Part shown: positions 1-8,336 of the stretch, piece by piece
Position numbering within the stretch: position 1 is the first letter of the stretch
Layout: every line of letters begins with the position of its first letter
Source of the DNA: Cognatishimia sp. WU-CL00825
GTDB lineage: Bacteria > Pseudomonadota > Alphaproteobacteria > Rhodobacterales > Rhodobacteraceae
DNA length: 64,000 bases
Direction: 5' to 3'
Assembly: GCF_040364665.1 (NCBI RefSeq)
Contig: NZ_BAABWX010000001.1
Span: 186,001-250,000, forward strand
Notes under the pieces: model-generated
What the model saw: only the letters and a program-made list of their open reading frames with translations
Databases searched by the model: none
Told to the model about the DNA's origin: nothing
Position numbers and translations under genes: made by a program

Positions 1-155
1 AGGCTCGCATAAACTTGACCTGCAATCCTGATGCCAGAAAATTCTGCTTCGCAGTGCATCTGCCCAAGCGGTGCTCCCTGGGCCAAAGCTGTGTTCCAAG
101 AGGCACAGGCGATCCAAAGCGCCGCTGCCAGCCGTTTTGCGAAAGCTTTCCCCAT
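1..155 (-). CDS. Secreted protein of unknown function, N-terminal part only
   Basis: An open frame starts at ATG 153-155 on the minus strand and runs off the left edge of the window, giving about 51 residues. A strong Shine-Dalgarno (GGGGAGG) lies about five bases upstream of the ATG. The N-terminus is a typical signal peptide: Lys/Arg residues, a hydrophobic AAALWIACASW core, and a likely cleavage site after ALAQ. The mature part begins with a stretch containing one Cys (QMHCEAEFSG). I do not recognise the family. It is transcribed in the same direction as cobF but away from it, with a 16-bp palindrome upstream, so it is probably a separate unit. Confidence 0.6.
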   Translation of the reverse strand, partial: MGKAFAKRLAAALWIACASWNTALAQGAPLGQMHCEAEFSGIRIAGQVYAS

Positions 156-198
156 CAGACCTCCCCTAACCGCATCAGCATAGCAGAAAAGGACAGTT

Positions 199-214
199 TT
201 CCCAAATTTGGGAA
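199..214. promoter_or_regulatory. Perfect 16-bp palindrome, candidate operator
   Basis: TTCCCAAATTTGGGAA is a perfect palindrome located about 44 bp upstream of the start codon of the truncated secreted-protein gene. Its position fits an operator for that gene. The regulator is unknown. Confidence 0.4.
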
Positions 215-311
215 CGGTTTGAACATTGGTGGCAGATCTGTTGCCGCGCTAACATGAGAGTTGCTTTGCGTGCCCAGACCAGCCCTGTGTATCCCTATTA
301 GCGGCTATGGA

Positions 312-1073
312 TTATCGGCGCAGCAGGTATATATCCATGATCCAGCCATGCTCGGCGCGGGCCTTGGCGCGGGCCTTGATGATGTCGTCGGCCACGTCAG
401 ACAGCGGCCCTTCGCACAGGATTTGCTGCGGCATGCCCACATAGGCCCCCCACCAGATCCGCACGCCATTGGGTTGCAGATGCTGAAAAGAACATTGACC
501 GTCCAGCATGACTGCAACCGTATCTGCCCCCTGTGGCCAGCCTTGGTCGCGCAATTGTCGGCCGGTTGTGATGATCACCGGAGCGCCCAAATCGTTGAGC
601 GGAATGGCATGCGCAGCAGTCAGCATCTGCAGCGATGTCACGCCGGGTACAACCGAAACAGACAGCGTCATGCCTTGCGCCAAAAGCCGCTCTGCGATCC
701 GCAAAGTTGAATCGTAAAGCGACGGATCGCCCCAAACCATCAGGGCAACACAAAGGTCATCCCCAGGCTTCTGGCTGGCCTCAGCTGTGATCAACCCCGC
801 CCAGATCGCAGCCAATTCATCATGCCAGGTGTTCACTCCATCCAGATATTTGGGCGTCTTTTCATCACGTTGCGGGTAATCAAATTCGACCACCTTTGGA
901 TTGGTCTGCAATATGTCGCGCACAATTATCCGGCGTACATCAGCAAGTTCAGTCTTTTCATCGCCCTTTCTGGGCAACAAAATCACATCCGCACCCTCAA
1001 GCGTGCGGATCGCCTGCAATGTCAAATGTTCGGGATTTCCGGAACCGATGCCAACCAACGACAGACGCATCAT
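312..1073 (-). CDS. cobF: Precorrin-6A synthase (deacetylating) CobF
   Basis: CobF catalyses C1 methylation with loss of acetate from precorrin-5 in the aerobic cobalamin pathway. The 253-residue product has the SAM-dependent tetrapyrrole methylase layout, with an N-terminal GIGSGNP glycine loop and a central GDPSLYDST segment followed by VVPGVTS. Two adjacent ATGs are possible (1073 and 1070). I chose the first because GAGGAA lies seven bases before it; the longer open frame back to 1100 would overlap cobA. It is the last gene of the long minus-strand cob run, five bases after cobA. No intrinsic terminator was recognised after the stop. Confidence 0.93.
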   Translation of the reverse strand: MMRLSLVGIGSGNPEHLTLQAIRTLEGADVILLPRKGDEKTELADVRRIIVRDILQTNPKVVEFDYPQRDEKTPKYLDGVNTWHDELAAIWAGLITAEASQKPGDDLCVALMVWGDPSLYDSTLRIAERLLAQGMTLSVSVVPGVTSLQMLTAAHAIPLNDLGAPVIITTGRQLRDQGWPQGADTVAVMLDGQCSFQHLQPNGVRIWWGAYVGMPQQILCEGPLSDVADDIIKARAKARAEHGWIMDIYLLRR

Positions 1074-1077
1074 CCCG

Positions 1078-1797
1078 CTATTCCTCGGCCAATTCGCCAA
1101 ACAAGATCAATCCCGGTGCCGAGGACACATCGCCAGCAAGTTGCTTGGCCAAGGCCTCCATGGTGGTACGTTCCAGGGTCTGATCCGGATGGCTGACGTT
1201 TTCGGCCAACAAGGCCGGGCAATCCCGGCGCAATCCGGTTTGAAACAGCTTTTCCGCCAATTCGGGAAAGGTGCGTTTGGGCATAAACAAAACCGTGGTC
1301 GCGCCAGTGTCTGCCAGGGCTTGCAGGTTCAGATCGCCGGGCAAAGCCCCCGCCACATCATGGCCAGTCACAAATTGCACCCGGCGCGCCACCAACCGAC
1401 GCGTCAAAGGAATGCCAGCCGCCGCCGCTGCCGCGCAGGCCGAGGTGACACCGGGGATAATTTCATAAGAGATCCCAGCCGCCTTAAGCGCTGTGATCTC
1501 TTCTTCCAACCGGCCAAAAATCCCGCTGTCACCTGATTTCAACCGCACAACGCGTGCCCCGCCTGATGCGTAATCCACCAACAGTTGGCTGACATGATCC
1601 TGCTTAGGCGAAGGCCGTCCAGCACGTTTGCCCACGCCAACCAAATCAGCCTCAGATCCAGCATGTTCCAAAATCGGACCAGAGCTCAGATCATCAAATA
1701 AGATCGCATCCGCCTTGCCCAAACGGTCCACGGCCTTCACGGTCAACAGCTCGGGGTCGCCGGGGCCAGAGCTGACAAAACTAACAAATCCGCTCAT
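1078..1797 (-). CDS. cobA: Uroporphyrinogen-III C-methyltransferase CobA
   Basis: This SUMT makes precorrin-2 by two SAM-dependent methylations of uroporphyrinogen III, the entry step into corrinoids and siroheme. The 239-residue protein carries the SUMT glycine loop SSGPGDPELLTVKA near the N-terminus and the RLKSGDSGIFGRLEEE signature, with Ser where most relatives have Pro in GDP. It is a stand-alone CobA without the CysG dehydrogenase and chelatase domains. The ATG at 1797 overlaps the cobB stop as ATGA, indicating translational coupling. A TTG one codon upstream is a less likely start. Confidence 0.94.
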   Translation of the reverse strand: MSGFVSFVSSGPGDPELLTVKAVDRLGKADAILFDDLSSGPILEHAGSEADLVGVGKRAGRPSPKQDHVSQLLVDYASGGARVVRLKSGDSGIFGRLEEEITALKAAGISYEIIPGVTSACAAAAAAGIPLTRRLVARRVQFVTGHDVAGALPGDLNLQALADTGATTVLFMPKRTFPELAEKLFQTGLRRDCPALLAENVSHPDQTLERTTMEALAKQLAGDVSSAPGLILFGELAEE

Positions 1798-3116
1798 CAA
1801 GATGCCTCTGCGATTAGGTGAAAGAACGTGCCGGTGACATTGCCTTTGACCGATCCGGTTTCCGGTACCGGATTGCCATCGGCATCGCCAACCTGCGCCA
1901 GGGGCGCGTCAGGTTCTTGCAAAATGGTGGAATAGTGAAATTCGTGCCCGCGCAGCTTTGCGCCAGCTTCAAAGCCTAACATCGGCGCATTCAATGTGGC
2001 CTGGCGATAGCCCAGGTGGAATTTGCGCTTTTCATAAGAGGTCACCAGCCCCAACAGCCCAGCCATCTGGTGGCGCGTGCCGTCTTTGTCAATCAGGGCC
2101 TCGCCCAGCGCCATATAGCCGCCGCATTCGCCATGCACGGGCTTGGATAGCGCATGGTCGCGCAGAGCCGCTTGGTAACGCGTTGCCGCCGCCAATTTGC
2201 CCGCGTGCAATTCCGGGTAGCCGCCTGGCAACCAAACCAGATCAGCATCTGCGTCAGGCGCTTCATCTGCCAGGGGCGAAAACGGCATGATGACAGCCCC
2301 CGCAGCGCGCCAACCTTCGACCAAATGCGGATAGGTGAAACTGAACGCCGCGTCCTGTGCCATCGCAATGCGCTGTGCGGGCGGTTTGGGCAACGCTCCT
2401 GATTGCGCCGGACCCGAGGCCGCCGCATCGCGGATCGCGTCCAAATCAACATTGTCGCGTAAAAACGTTGCATAACCGGCAATTGCGGCTTCCAAGTCAG
2501 GGTGTTCTGAGGCTTGGATCAACCCCAAATGTCGCTCTGGCAGAGCCAGATCACCGCGCCGTGGCAGCACCCCCAGAACCTTTACGCCCGCATGGTCCAT
2601 GCCCAATCGCGCCAAACGTTCGTGGCGCGGGCTGGCGCAGCGGTTCAAAATCACACCGGCAAACGGCACATCTGGATTATAACTCTTGAACCCAAGAGCT
2701 GTGGCCGCCGCAGATTGCGCCTGACCGCCCACATCAATCACCAAAACAACCGGCCAACCCATTTTCAGGGCGGTTTCCGCCGAGGATCCAAACCCTGTTT
2801 CGCCGCGTGTCGCAACCCCGTCAAACAGCCCCATAGAGCCTTCGGCAATCACGATATCCGCGCCCGTAGATTGATCGGCCACGCCGCCAATCAAAGTCGG
2901 GTTCATCGCCCAAGTGTCAAAATTAAACGAAGGCCGCCCTGCTGCCGCACGGTGAAACGCCGGATCAATATAGTCCGGCCCGGATTTAAACGGCTGCACC
3001 TTAAGACCATCCTCGGCCAAGGCCCGCAACAAACCCAACATCACGGTTGTTTTACCAGTGCCAGACGAGGGCGCAGAAATCATCAATCCCGGAGGCCGCG
3101 TAGTCATATCAGTCAT
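1797..3116 (-). CDS. cobB: Hydrogenobyrinic acid a,c-diamide synthase CobB
   Basis: CobB amidates the a and c side chains of hydrogenobyrinic acid using ATP and glutamine, before cobalt insertion. The product, about 439 residues, has a P-loop [11 protein letters not shown] at residues 14-24 (CbiA-type ATPase domain). Its C-terminal class I glutamine amidotransferase domain carries the Cys nucleophile in HGECGGYM. Two starts are plausible. ATG 3116 overlaps the cobM stop. ATG 3107 has GGAG nine bases upstream. The open frame extends to 3236, but that extension lies inside cobM and does not resemble the family. The gene is coupled to cobM and cobA by overlaps. Confidence 0.93.
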   Translation of the reverse strand: MTDMTTRPPGLMISAPSSGTGKTTVMLGLLRALAEDGLKVQPFKSGPDYIDPAFHRAAAGRPSFNFDTWAMNPTLIGGVADQSTGADIVIAEGSMGLFDGVATRGETGFGSSAETALKMGWPVVLVIDVGGQAQSAAATALGFKSYNPDVPFAGVILNRCASPRHERLARLGMDHAGVKVLGVLPRRGDLALPERHLGLIQASEHPDLEAAIAGYATFLRDNVDLDAIRDAAASGPAQSGALPKPPAQRIAMAQDAAFSFTYPHLVEGWRAAGAVIMPFSPLADEAPDADADLVWLPGGYPELHAGKLAAATRYQAALRDHALSKPVHGECGGYMALGEALIDKDGTRHQMAGLLGLVTSYEKRKFHLGYRQATLNAPMLGFEAGAKLRGHEFHYSTILQEPDAPLAQVGDADGNPVPETGSVKGNVTGTFFHLIAEAS

Positions 3117-3903
3117 CTCCATGGTTCCAGCTTGACCAGGGGCTTTCAGCCGTCTGAGGGCGATAGCGCCGATCATAATCTGTGGCGTATAAACAGCTTT
3201 CCTCAAATCCTTCACCCGCCAACGCGGGGCCAACAAGGATCAAAGCGGTGCGTGTCACATGTTCAGGCGTATCCGCCTTTAATTGCTGCAAATTTGTGCG
3301 AATGATCTCTTGGTCAGGCCAGCTTGCACGATACACCACCGCGACCGGACACGCCGCACCATAAGCCGGGGTCAGGTCCGCAATCACCGCATCCAAATTG
3401 CCAATCGACAGGTGTATAGCCAGGGTTGCGCCGGTCGCTGCAAAGTTTTGCAGACTTTCACCCTCTGGCATGGTCGAGGCGCGGCCAGGCGTGCGGGTCA
3501 GAACCACAGATTGCGCCAGACCTGGCAGGGTTAATTCGGTCTGCAAAGCCGCAGCCGCCGCCGCAAAACTTGGCACGCCAGGGGTCACAGACACTGCAAT
3601 GCCCTCGGCTTTTAGACGGCGGATTTGTTCACCCATGGCTGACCACACCGACAGATCGCCGGAATGCAGACGTGCCACATCGTGGCCCGCCGCCTCTGCG
3701 GCCTTGCACTCGGCAACAATGGCGTCCAGATCCAACGGTGCGGTATTCACCAACTTCGCGTCCTCAGGACAATGCGCCAATATCTCTTTGGGCACCAAAG
3801 AGCCCGCATATAGACAGACCTTGCAAGCCGCGATCAGGTCACGCCCGCGCAGGGTGATCAGATCCGCTGCACCGGGGCCTGCGCCGATGAAATGAACGGT
3901 CAT
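3109..3903 (-). CDS. cobM: Precorrin-4 C11-methyltransferase CobM
   Basis: CobM methylates precorrin-4 at C-11 to give precorrin-5. The 264-residue protein begins [20 protein letters not shown], the standard glycine loop of the CobM/CbiF family. It also has [24 protein letters not shown] and [13 protein letters not shown] 3903 overlaps the cobE stop as ATGA, which fixes the start; the 13 codons upstream in the same frame lie inside cobE. The family's usual length is about 250-260 residues, so the gene is intact. Confidence 0.95.
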   Translation of the reverse strand: MTVHFIGAGPGAADLITLRGRDLIAACKVCLYAGSLVPKEILAHCPEDAKLVNTAPLDLDAIVAECKAAEAAGHDVARLHSGDLSVWSAMGEQIRRLKAEGIAVSVTPGVPSFAAAAAALQTELTLPGLAQSVVLTRTPGRASTMPEGESLQNFAATGATLAIHLSIGNLDAVIADLTPAYGAACPVAVVYRASWPDQEIIRTNLQQLKADTPEHVTRTALILVGPALAGEGFEESCLYATDYDRRYRPQTAESPWSSWNHGDD

Positions 3904-4274
3904 GATGCGATTCCTTTTGCCGGTCTCTTTGCCACAGCACATGTGGCCATTCGGTCAGACGAAATTTGCCGCGTTGCTATCAGCTGGCTTTCTGCGCCAG
4001 CAACCACCAAAGCGCAAGCCTCTGCCACGCTACCGGTGCCGCGTTTTTCAATCACGCGCTGGGCCTGGGTTGGTGTGGTGATTGCCGTCATATCCTTGGC
4101 AGAAACACGATGCACAGGCAACGCCGTGGTCTGCGCCAATTCGGTGACACATGCGGCATCCGCTTTGTCTGCGGGCACAGCAATTGCATCCACGACCGCG
4201 CCGATCTGCGCCAGCGCATCTTTCAGACTGTCCAAAGTGGCAGCCTGCCTAAATCCAAACCCAGCGACAATCAT
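3900..4274 (-). CDS. cobE: Cobalamin biosynthesis protein CobE (CbiG C-terminal-like)
   Basis: This 124-residue protein begins [13 protein letters not shown], typical of the small CobE family, which corresponds to the C-terminal domain of CbiG. In the aerobic pathway CobE is encoded in cob operons but its biochemical role remains poorly defined. Short motifs such as [11 protein letters not shown] and [11 protein letters not shown] fit the family. The start at 4274 overlaps the cobL stop as ATGA; the longer open frame to 4391 is inside cobL. It is translationally coupled to cobL and cobM. Confidence 0.88.
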   Translation of the reverse strand: MIVAGFGFRQAATLDSLKDALAQIGAVVDAIAVPADKADAACVTELAQTTALPVHRVSAKDMTAITTPTQAQRVIEKRGTGSVAEACALVVAGAESQLIATRQISSDRMATCAVAKRPAKGIAS

Positions 4275-5488
4275 AGGCTCACACTCCATTGCACAATCGG
4301 ATAGCTGGCTTTCCAGCCGCGTTTTCGGCCCAAAGGCTTGCTTTCGCTCAGTTCGATCCGCAGCAAGGTCCCGCCTTTTGCCGCGTGCCAATCCGCCAAC
4401 AGCATTTCCGCCTCAAGCGTGACGCCATTGGCCACCAAACGCACACCTGCGGGCACGTTTTCCCAAATCCAATCCAGCATTTCGGCGCTGATGCCGCCGC
4501 CGATAAAAATCGCATCCGGCATTGGCAATCCCGCCAATGCCTCTGGTGCTGCGCCGGTTACGACATTCAGACGCTCCAACCCCAATTGCGCAGCATTGGC
4601 GCGGATACGACTGGCCCGCGACGGGTCGATTTCAATCGCCGTGGCCTTTGTGGTGGGATGGGTCATCAGCCATTCCAACCCAATAGACCCAGAGCCGCCG
4701 CCAATGTCCCACAAATGTTCCGTCGGACGCGGCGCAAGTGCCGACAGCGTCAAAGCCCGCACCGGCCGCTTGGTGATCTGACCATCATTGTCAAACAGCG
4801 TGTCAGGACGCCCAGTTGCCAGCGGCATAACCGCGCCTTGGCCGGTAACTTCCAGCGCCACACAGACCGGATGGGCAATATCGCTTGGAATGTTGGTTGC
4901 CAGACAGCCACGAATACGTTCGCGCGGCCCCCCAAGCGCCTCTAGAATATGCACCGTTGTGGCACCAAAGCCCTGTTCTGTCAGCCAAGCGCCCAGCTGC
5001 TGCACCGCAGCGCCGTCGCGCATGGTTGCAATCATGCGCGCGCCAGGGAACATGGATGAATGTAACCGTTCAAACGGGGCTGCATGAAATCCAAAACATG
5101 GGGTTTTCTCTAGCGGCCACCCGAGTGCCGCCGCCGCCAAAGACATTGTCGATGGCGCAGGCAAGGTGCGCCATTCATCCGCTTGCAATTCTTTGACCAA
5201 AACTGCGCCAGCCCCGTGCCAAAACGGATCGCCCGAGGCCAAAGCCACCACACGGCGGCCCCTGTAAGACATCACAACCGGAACCCCATCGGCAAAAGGC
5301 ACGGGCCAGGTCACCAATTTGGCGGTAAGTTTGGGCAACAGCGACAGATGCCGTTTTGCGCCCATAATAATTTCTGCATTTTCCAGCGCGGCAAGGCTTG
5401 CAGGTGGCAAGCCATCTGGGCCATCTTCGCCCAACCCAACAATGGTCAACCACGCGGACCTGTCAGCGAAAGAAGCGGTCTTAGACAT
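4271..5488 (-). CDS. cobL: Precorrin-6Y C5,15-methyltransferase (decarboxylating) CobL
   Basis: CobL methylates precorrin-6B at C-5 and C-15 and decarboxylates the acetate at C-12. The 405-residue protein is the usual fusion of a CbiE-like tetrapyrrole methylase (N-terminal, WLTIVGLGEDG) and a CbiT-like Rossmann methyltransferase (C-terminal, LWDIGGGSGSIGLEWL as the SAM loop). ATG 5488 is preceded at a ten-base gap by AAGGAG. That ribosome-binding site lies antisense inside the first codons of cobK, whose start codon is only four bases away on the other strand. It is the first gene of the second minus-strand cob segment. Confidence 0.94.
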   Translation of the reverse strand: MSKTASFADRSAWLTIVGLGEDGPDGLPPASLAALENAEIIMGAKRHLSLLPKLTAKLVTWPVPFADGVPVVMSYRGRRVVALASGDPFWHGAGAVLVKELQADEWRTLPAPSTMSLAAAALGWPLEKTPCFGFHAAPFERLHSSMFPGARMIATMRDGAAVQQLGAWLTEQGFGATTVHILEALGGPRERIRGCLATNIPSDIAHPVCVALEVTGQGAVMPLATGRPDTLFDNDGQITKRPVRALTLSALAPRPTEHLWDIGGGSGSIGLEWLMTHPTTKATAIEIDPSRASRIRANAAQLGLERLNVVTGAAPEALAGLPMPDAIFIGGGISAEMLDWIWENVPAGVRLVANGVTLEAEMLLADWHAAKGGTLLRIELSESKPLGRKRGWKASYPIVQWSVSL

Positions 5489-5492
5489 GACA

Positions 5493-6245
5493 ATGCGTCT
5501 CCTTATTCTCGGCGGCACCACCGAAGCCAGCACTCTGGCCCAAGCGGTGGCCGATCGGGGTCTGAACGCGGTGTTTTCCTATGCTGGGCGCGTGCATACA
5601 CCGCGCAGCCAGCCGATCCCACATCGGGTGGGTGGCTTTGGTGGCGTTGCCGGTCTTGCGGGGTATCTGCGCGACCATAACATCAGCCACGTGATTGACG
5701 CGACACATCCGTTTGCCGCGCAAATGAGCTGGAACGCCTTTCACGCCTGTCAGCAAACAATGACGCCGCTGATCGCCTTGACGCGCCCGCCGTGGCAGGC
5801 TCAAGCAGGGGACAATTGGCAAAACGTGGCGGACATCGACGGCGCGGTCGCAGCCTTGCAAGGGCCGGCCCAGCGGATCATGCTGGCGCTTGGCCGGTTG
5901 CATATGAATGCCTTTGCCGCCCAAGCCCAACACCACTATGTGTTGCGACTGGTGGATGCGCCGAGTACGCCACCCGCCTTGCCCAACCACCAAGTGATTG
6001 TGGCGCGCGGCCCGTTTGAAACCGCAGGTGATATTGCCCTGTTTCAGGACCACAAGATCGATCTGATTGTCTGCAAAAACGCCGGCGGGCAGGGGGCCGA
6101 GGCCAAAATCCATGCCGCCCGCGCGCTGGGCCTGCCGATCCTGATGATCAACCGCCCTGATTTGCCACCGCGCAAGGCCGTGGCCACAGCCGAAGAGATT
6201 TTCGACTGGCTTGACCATCAGCCAGCAACCGATCGCGGCGTATAG
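5493..6245 (+). CDS. cobK: Precorrin-6A reductase CobK, antisense to the surrounding cob operon
   Basis: CobK reduces precorrin-6A to precorrin-6B with NADPH. The 250-residue product starts MRLLILGGTTEAS, the family nucleotide-binding signature, and includes HVIDATHPFAAQMSWNA and LIVCKNAGGQGAEAKI. It is the only cob gene between cobF and cobN on the plus strand. Its start is four bases from the cobL start on the opposite strand, and its last 28 bases overlap the 3' end of cobJ. An alternative ATG at 5487 overlaps the cobL ATG. No strong Shine-Dalgarno is visible. Its promoter must lie within cobL coding DNA. Confidence 0.94.
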   Translation: MRLLILGGTTEASTLAQAVADRGLNAVFSYAGRVHTPRSQPIPHRVGGFGGVAGLAGYLRDHNISHVIDATHPFAAQMSWNAFHACQQTMTPLIALTRPPWQAQAGDNWQNVADIDGAVAALQGPAQRIMLALGRLHMNAFAAQAQHHYVLRLVDAPSTPPALPNHQVIVARGPFETAGDIALFQDHKIDLIVCKNAGGQGAEAKIHAARALGLPILMINRPDLPPRKAVATAEEIFDWLDHQPATDRGV

Positions 6246-6982
6246 ACCAAAGGCGCGCCATCGCGCTCGATAATCCGGGTTTGTGACGACCCAAGCAAAA
6301 CCACCGTGCGCATATCGGCCATCTCTTCGGTGACTTTGGTCAATGGCACTATCTTGATCGTCTGATCTGGCCGCGACACGTTGCGCGCAAAAATCATTGG
6401 GCGGTCATCGCCACAAGCCTCTTGCAGCGCTTTTAGGGCCTTAGCAAAACCCTCGGGGCGCGATTTTGAACGCGGATTATAAAACGCCATGGCAAAATCC
6501 GCCTCAGCCGCCAGCCGTAAACGCTTTTCGATCAAGGCCCAGGGCTTCATATTGTCTGACAGATTTATGGCGCAGAAATCATGGCCCAAAGGCGCGCCAC
6601 ATGCCGCCGAAGCCGCCAACATTGCCGTGATGCCGGGCAACACCCGAATATCCAAATCACGCCATGCCGTGTCGCCATGTTCAACCGCTTCTAGAACCGC
6701 CGCCGCCATGGCAAACACACCCGGATCGCCGGACGAGACCACAACAACGCGCTTGCCCGCCGCTGCCATTTCCAACGCATGTCGCGAGCGGTCAATTTCA
6801 ACCCGATTGTCGCTTGGGTGCAAGGTCAACCCGTCGCGCGCTGCGATGCGCTCTACATAGGGGATATACCCAACGATATCAGTGGCGTCTTCGATGGCAC
6901 TTGTGACCTCGGGCGTGACCAAAGCGTCATTTCCAGGACCGATGCCGACGATGGTGACCCAGCCGGGCCCTTGGCCACTCAC
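6218..6982 (-). CDS. cobJ: Precorrin-3B C17-methyltransferase CobJ
   Basis: CobJ performs ring contraction and C-17 methylation to give precorrin-4. The 254-residue protein has WVTIVGIGPGND at the N-terminus, VVVVSSGDPGVFAMA in the middle and LPGITAMLAASA, all typical of CobJ/CbiH. It lacks the C-terminal extension found in some CobJ fusions. The GTG start overlaps the cobI stop as GTGA. Its 3' end overlaps convergent cobK by 28 bases. Confidence 0.95.
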   Translation of the reverse strand: MSGQGPGWVTIVGIGPGNDALVTPEVTSAIEDATDIVGYIPYVERIAARDGLTLHPSDNRVEIDRSRHALEMAAAGKRVVVVSSGDPGVFAMAAAVLEAVEHGDTAWRDLDIRVLPGITAMLAASAACGAPLGHDFCAINLSDNMKPWALIEKRLRLAAEADFAMAFYNPRSKSRPEGFAKALKALQEACGDDRPMIFARNVSRPDQTIKIVPLTKVTEEMADMRTVVLLGSSQTRIIERDGAPLVYTPRSVAG

Positions 6983-7704
6983 GGGCGACGCCCCTGACCG
7001 TGCACGACGATGATTGAAAAATATGGCGTCACTTTTTCAGTCATCTCAGACAGCTTGCACACAGTCTGTTTGGCCATGGTGGCAAATTGCACCAAATAGG
7101 CTTGCTCATATTTGCCACCGGTTTTTAACGCGCGCACCACTTTGTCAAAATTGGTGCCGATCTTCATGATCACCAAAGCATCCGTGTCGCGAATATGCTG
7201 CTCTAGTTTGTCTTCTGAATGGGTGCCCATGATCACGGTCAGCACGTCGTCGCCCCAAGTGATCGGCGCGCCGGTAGCTGTCCACGCACCTGACATGCCA
7301 GTGATGGCCGGCACCACATCAACCGGCACGCTGTCTTTGACGCGGGAATAAATATGCATGAAAGACCCATAGAAAAACGGATCACCTTCGCACAGCACCA
7401 CCACATCTTCGCCCGACTGCGCCAGCGCAATCAAATGACCGGTCACTTCGGCATAAAACGCGCTCAGCATTTCGTTATAGCGTGGATCTGTCAACGGGAT
7501 TTCAGTTGTAACCGGGTATTCCATCGGGAATTCGATCACGTTTTCAGGAAGCATTCCATTCACGATTTGTCGCGCTTGGCCTTTGCGGCCCGCCTTGCGG
7601 AAAAAGGCGACATGTTTGGCGTTGCGGATCAATCGATCCGATTTCACACTCATCAACTCTTGATCGCCTGGCCCAAGGCCAACGCCGTAAATCGTACCTG
7701 TCAT
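6979..7704 (-). CDS. cobI: Precorrin-2 C20-methyltransferase CobI
   Basis: CobI methylates precorrin-2 at C-20 to give precorrin-3A. The 241-residue protein begins MTGTIYGVGLGPGDQELMSVKS, the family glycine loop. It also has VVLCEGDPFFYGSFMHIY and VVPAITGMSGAWTATG. The ATG lies two bases after the cobH stop. Overlap of its stop with the cobJ GTG suggests coupling. Confidence 0.95.
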   Translation of the reverse strand: MTGTIYGVGLGPGDQELMSVKSDRLIRNAKHVAFFRKAGRKGQARQIVNGMLPENVIEFPMEYPVTTEIPLTDPRYNEMLSAFYAEVTGHLIALAQSGEDVVVLCEGDPFFYGSFMHIYSRVKDSVPVDVVPAITGMSGAWTATGAPITWGDDVLTVIMGTHSEDKLEQHIRDTDALVIMKIGTNFDKVVRALKTGGKYEQAYLVQFATMAKQTVCKLSEMTEKVTPYFSIIVVHGQGRRP

Positions 7705-7706
7705 GA

Positions 7707-8336
7707 CTATTCCTTCCGGCTGGCGATGGCGTTGATGGCCGCGACCGTCATGGCCGACCCACCCAGACGCCCCTCAACAATCATGCAAGGCACCGGTTGA
7801 TCAGCCCAAAGCGCGTCTTTGGATTCAGCCGCGCCAATAAAGCCCACTGGACAGCCGATAATCGCTGCCGGGCGCGGACAATCGGGATCTTGCAGCATAT
7901 TCAGCAGGTGAAACAAAGCGGTCGGCGCATTGCCAATCGCCACAATCGCGCCGCCCAGACGGTCGCGCCAATGTTCCAGCGCGGCCGCAGATCGGGTGTT
8001 GCCCATTTCTTTGGCCAGCGCGTGAATGCCTTCGGCATGTAGGGTACAGATCACTTCGTTATCAGCGGGCAGGCGCGGGCGGGTCACGCCTTCGGACACC
8101 ATGCGCGCATCGCAAAAAATCGGCGCGCCGTCTTCCATAGCTTTGCGCGCAGCCGCCACCATGCCGGGGGTGAATTTGACGTGTTCTTCCAAGCCGACCA
8201 TGCCGCAGGCATGCACCATGCGCACCGCAACCTGTTCTTCATCTTTGTCAAATCGGCCCAGATTGGCCTCGCGCCGGATGGTGGCAAAGCTTTCATCATA
8301 GATGGCCTGGCCATTCTGTTCGTAGGTGTAGGGCAT
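7707..8336 (-). CDS. cobH: Precorrin-8X methylmutase CobH
   Basis: CobH moves the C-11 methyl group to C-12, converting precorrin-8X to hydrogenobyrinic acid. The 209-residue protein contains VRMVHACGMV, whose His is in the position of the catalytic His of the precorrin isomerase family, and ALFHLLNM and IIGCPVGFIGAAESK near the C-terminus. The ATG at 8336 overlaps the cobG stop; a GTG one codon upstream is also possible. Length matches the family (about 210 residues). Confidence 0.95.
   Translation of the reverse strand: MPYTYEQNGQAIYDESFATIRREANLGRFDKDEEQVAVRMVHACGMVGLEEHVKFTPGMVAAARKAMEDGAPIFCDARMVSEGVTRPRLPADNEVICTLHAEGIHALAKEMGNTRSAAALEHWRDRLGGAIVAIGNAPTALFHLLNMLQDPDCPRPAAIIGCPVGFIGAAESKDALWADQPVPCMIVEGRLGGSAMTVAAINAIASRKE

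Noticed and set aside
305..753. Open frames on both strands within cobF
   Set aside because: They are shadows of the GC-rich cobF frame with no domain, start site or composition support.
5481..6218. Minus-strand 245-codon open frame opposite cobK
   Set aside because: It would join the cob operon in direction, but its protein is His/Arg/Gly-rich and matches no family, whereas the plus-strand frame is clearly CobK.
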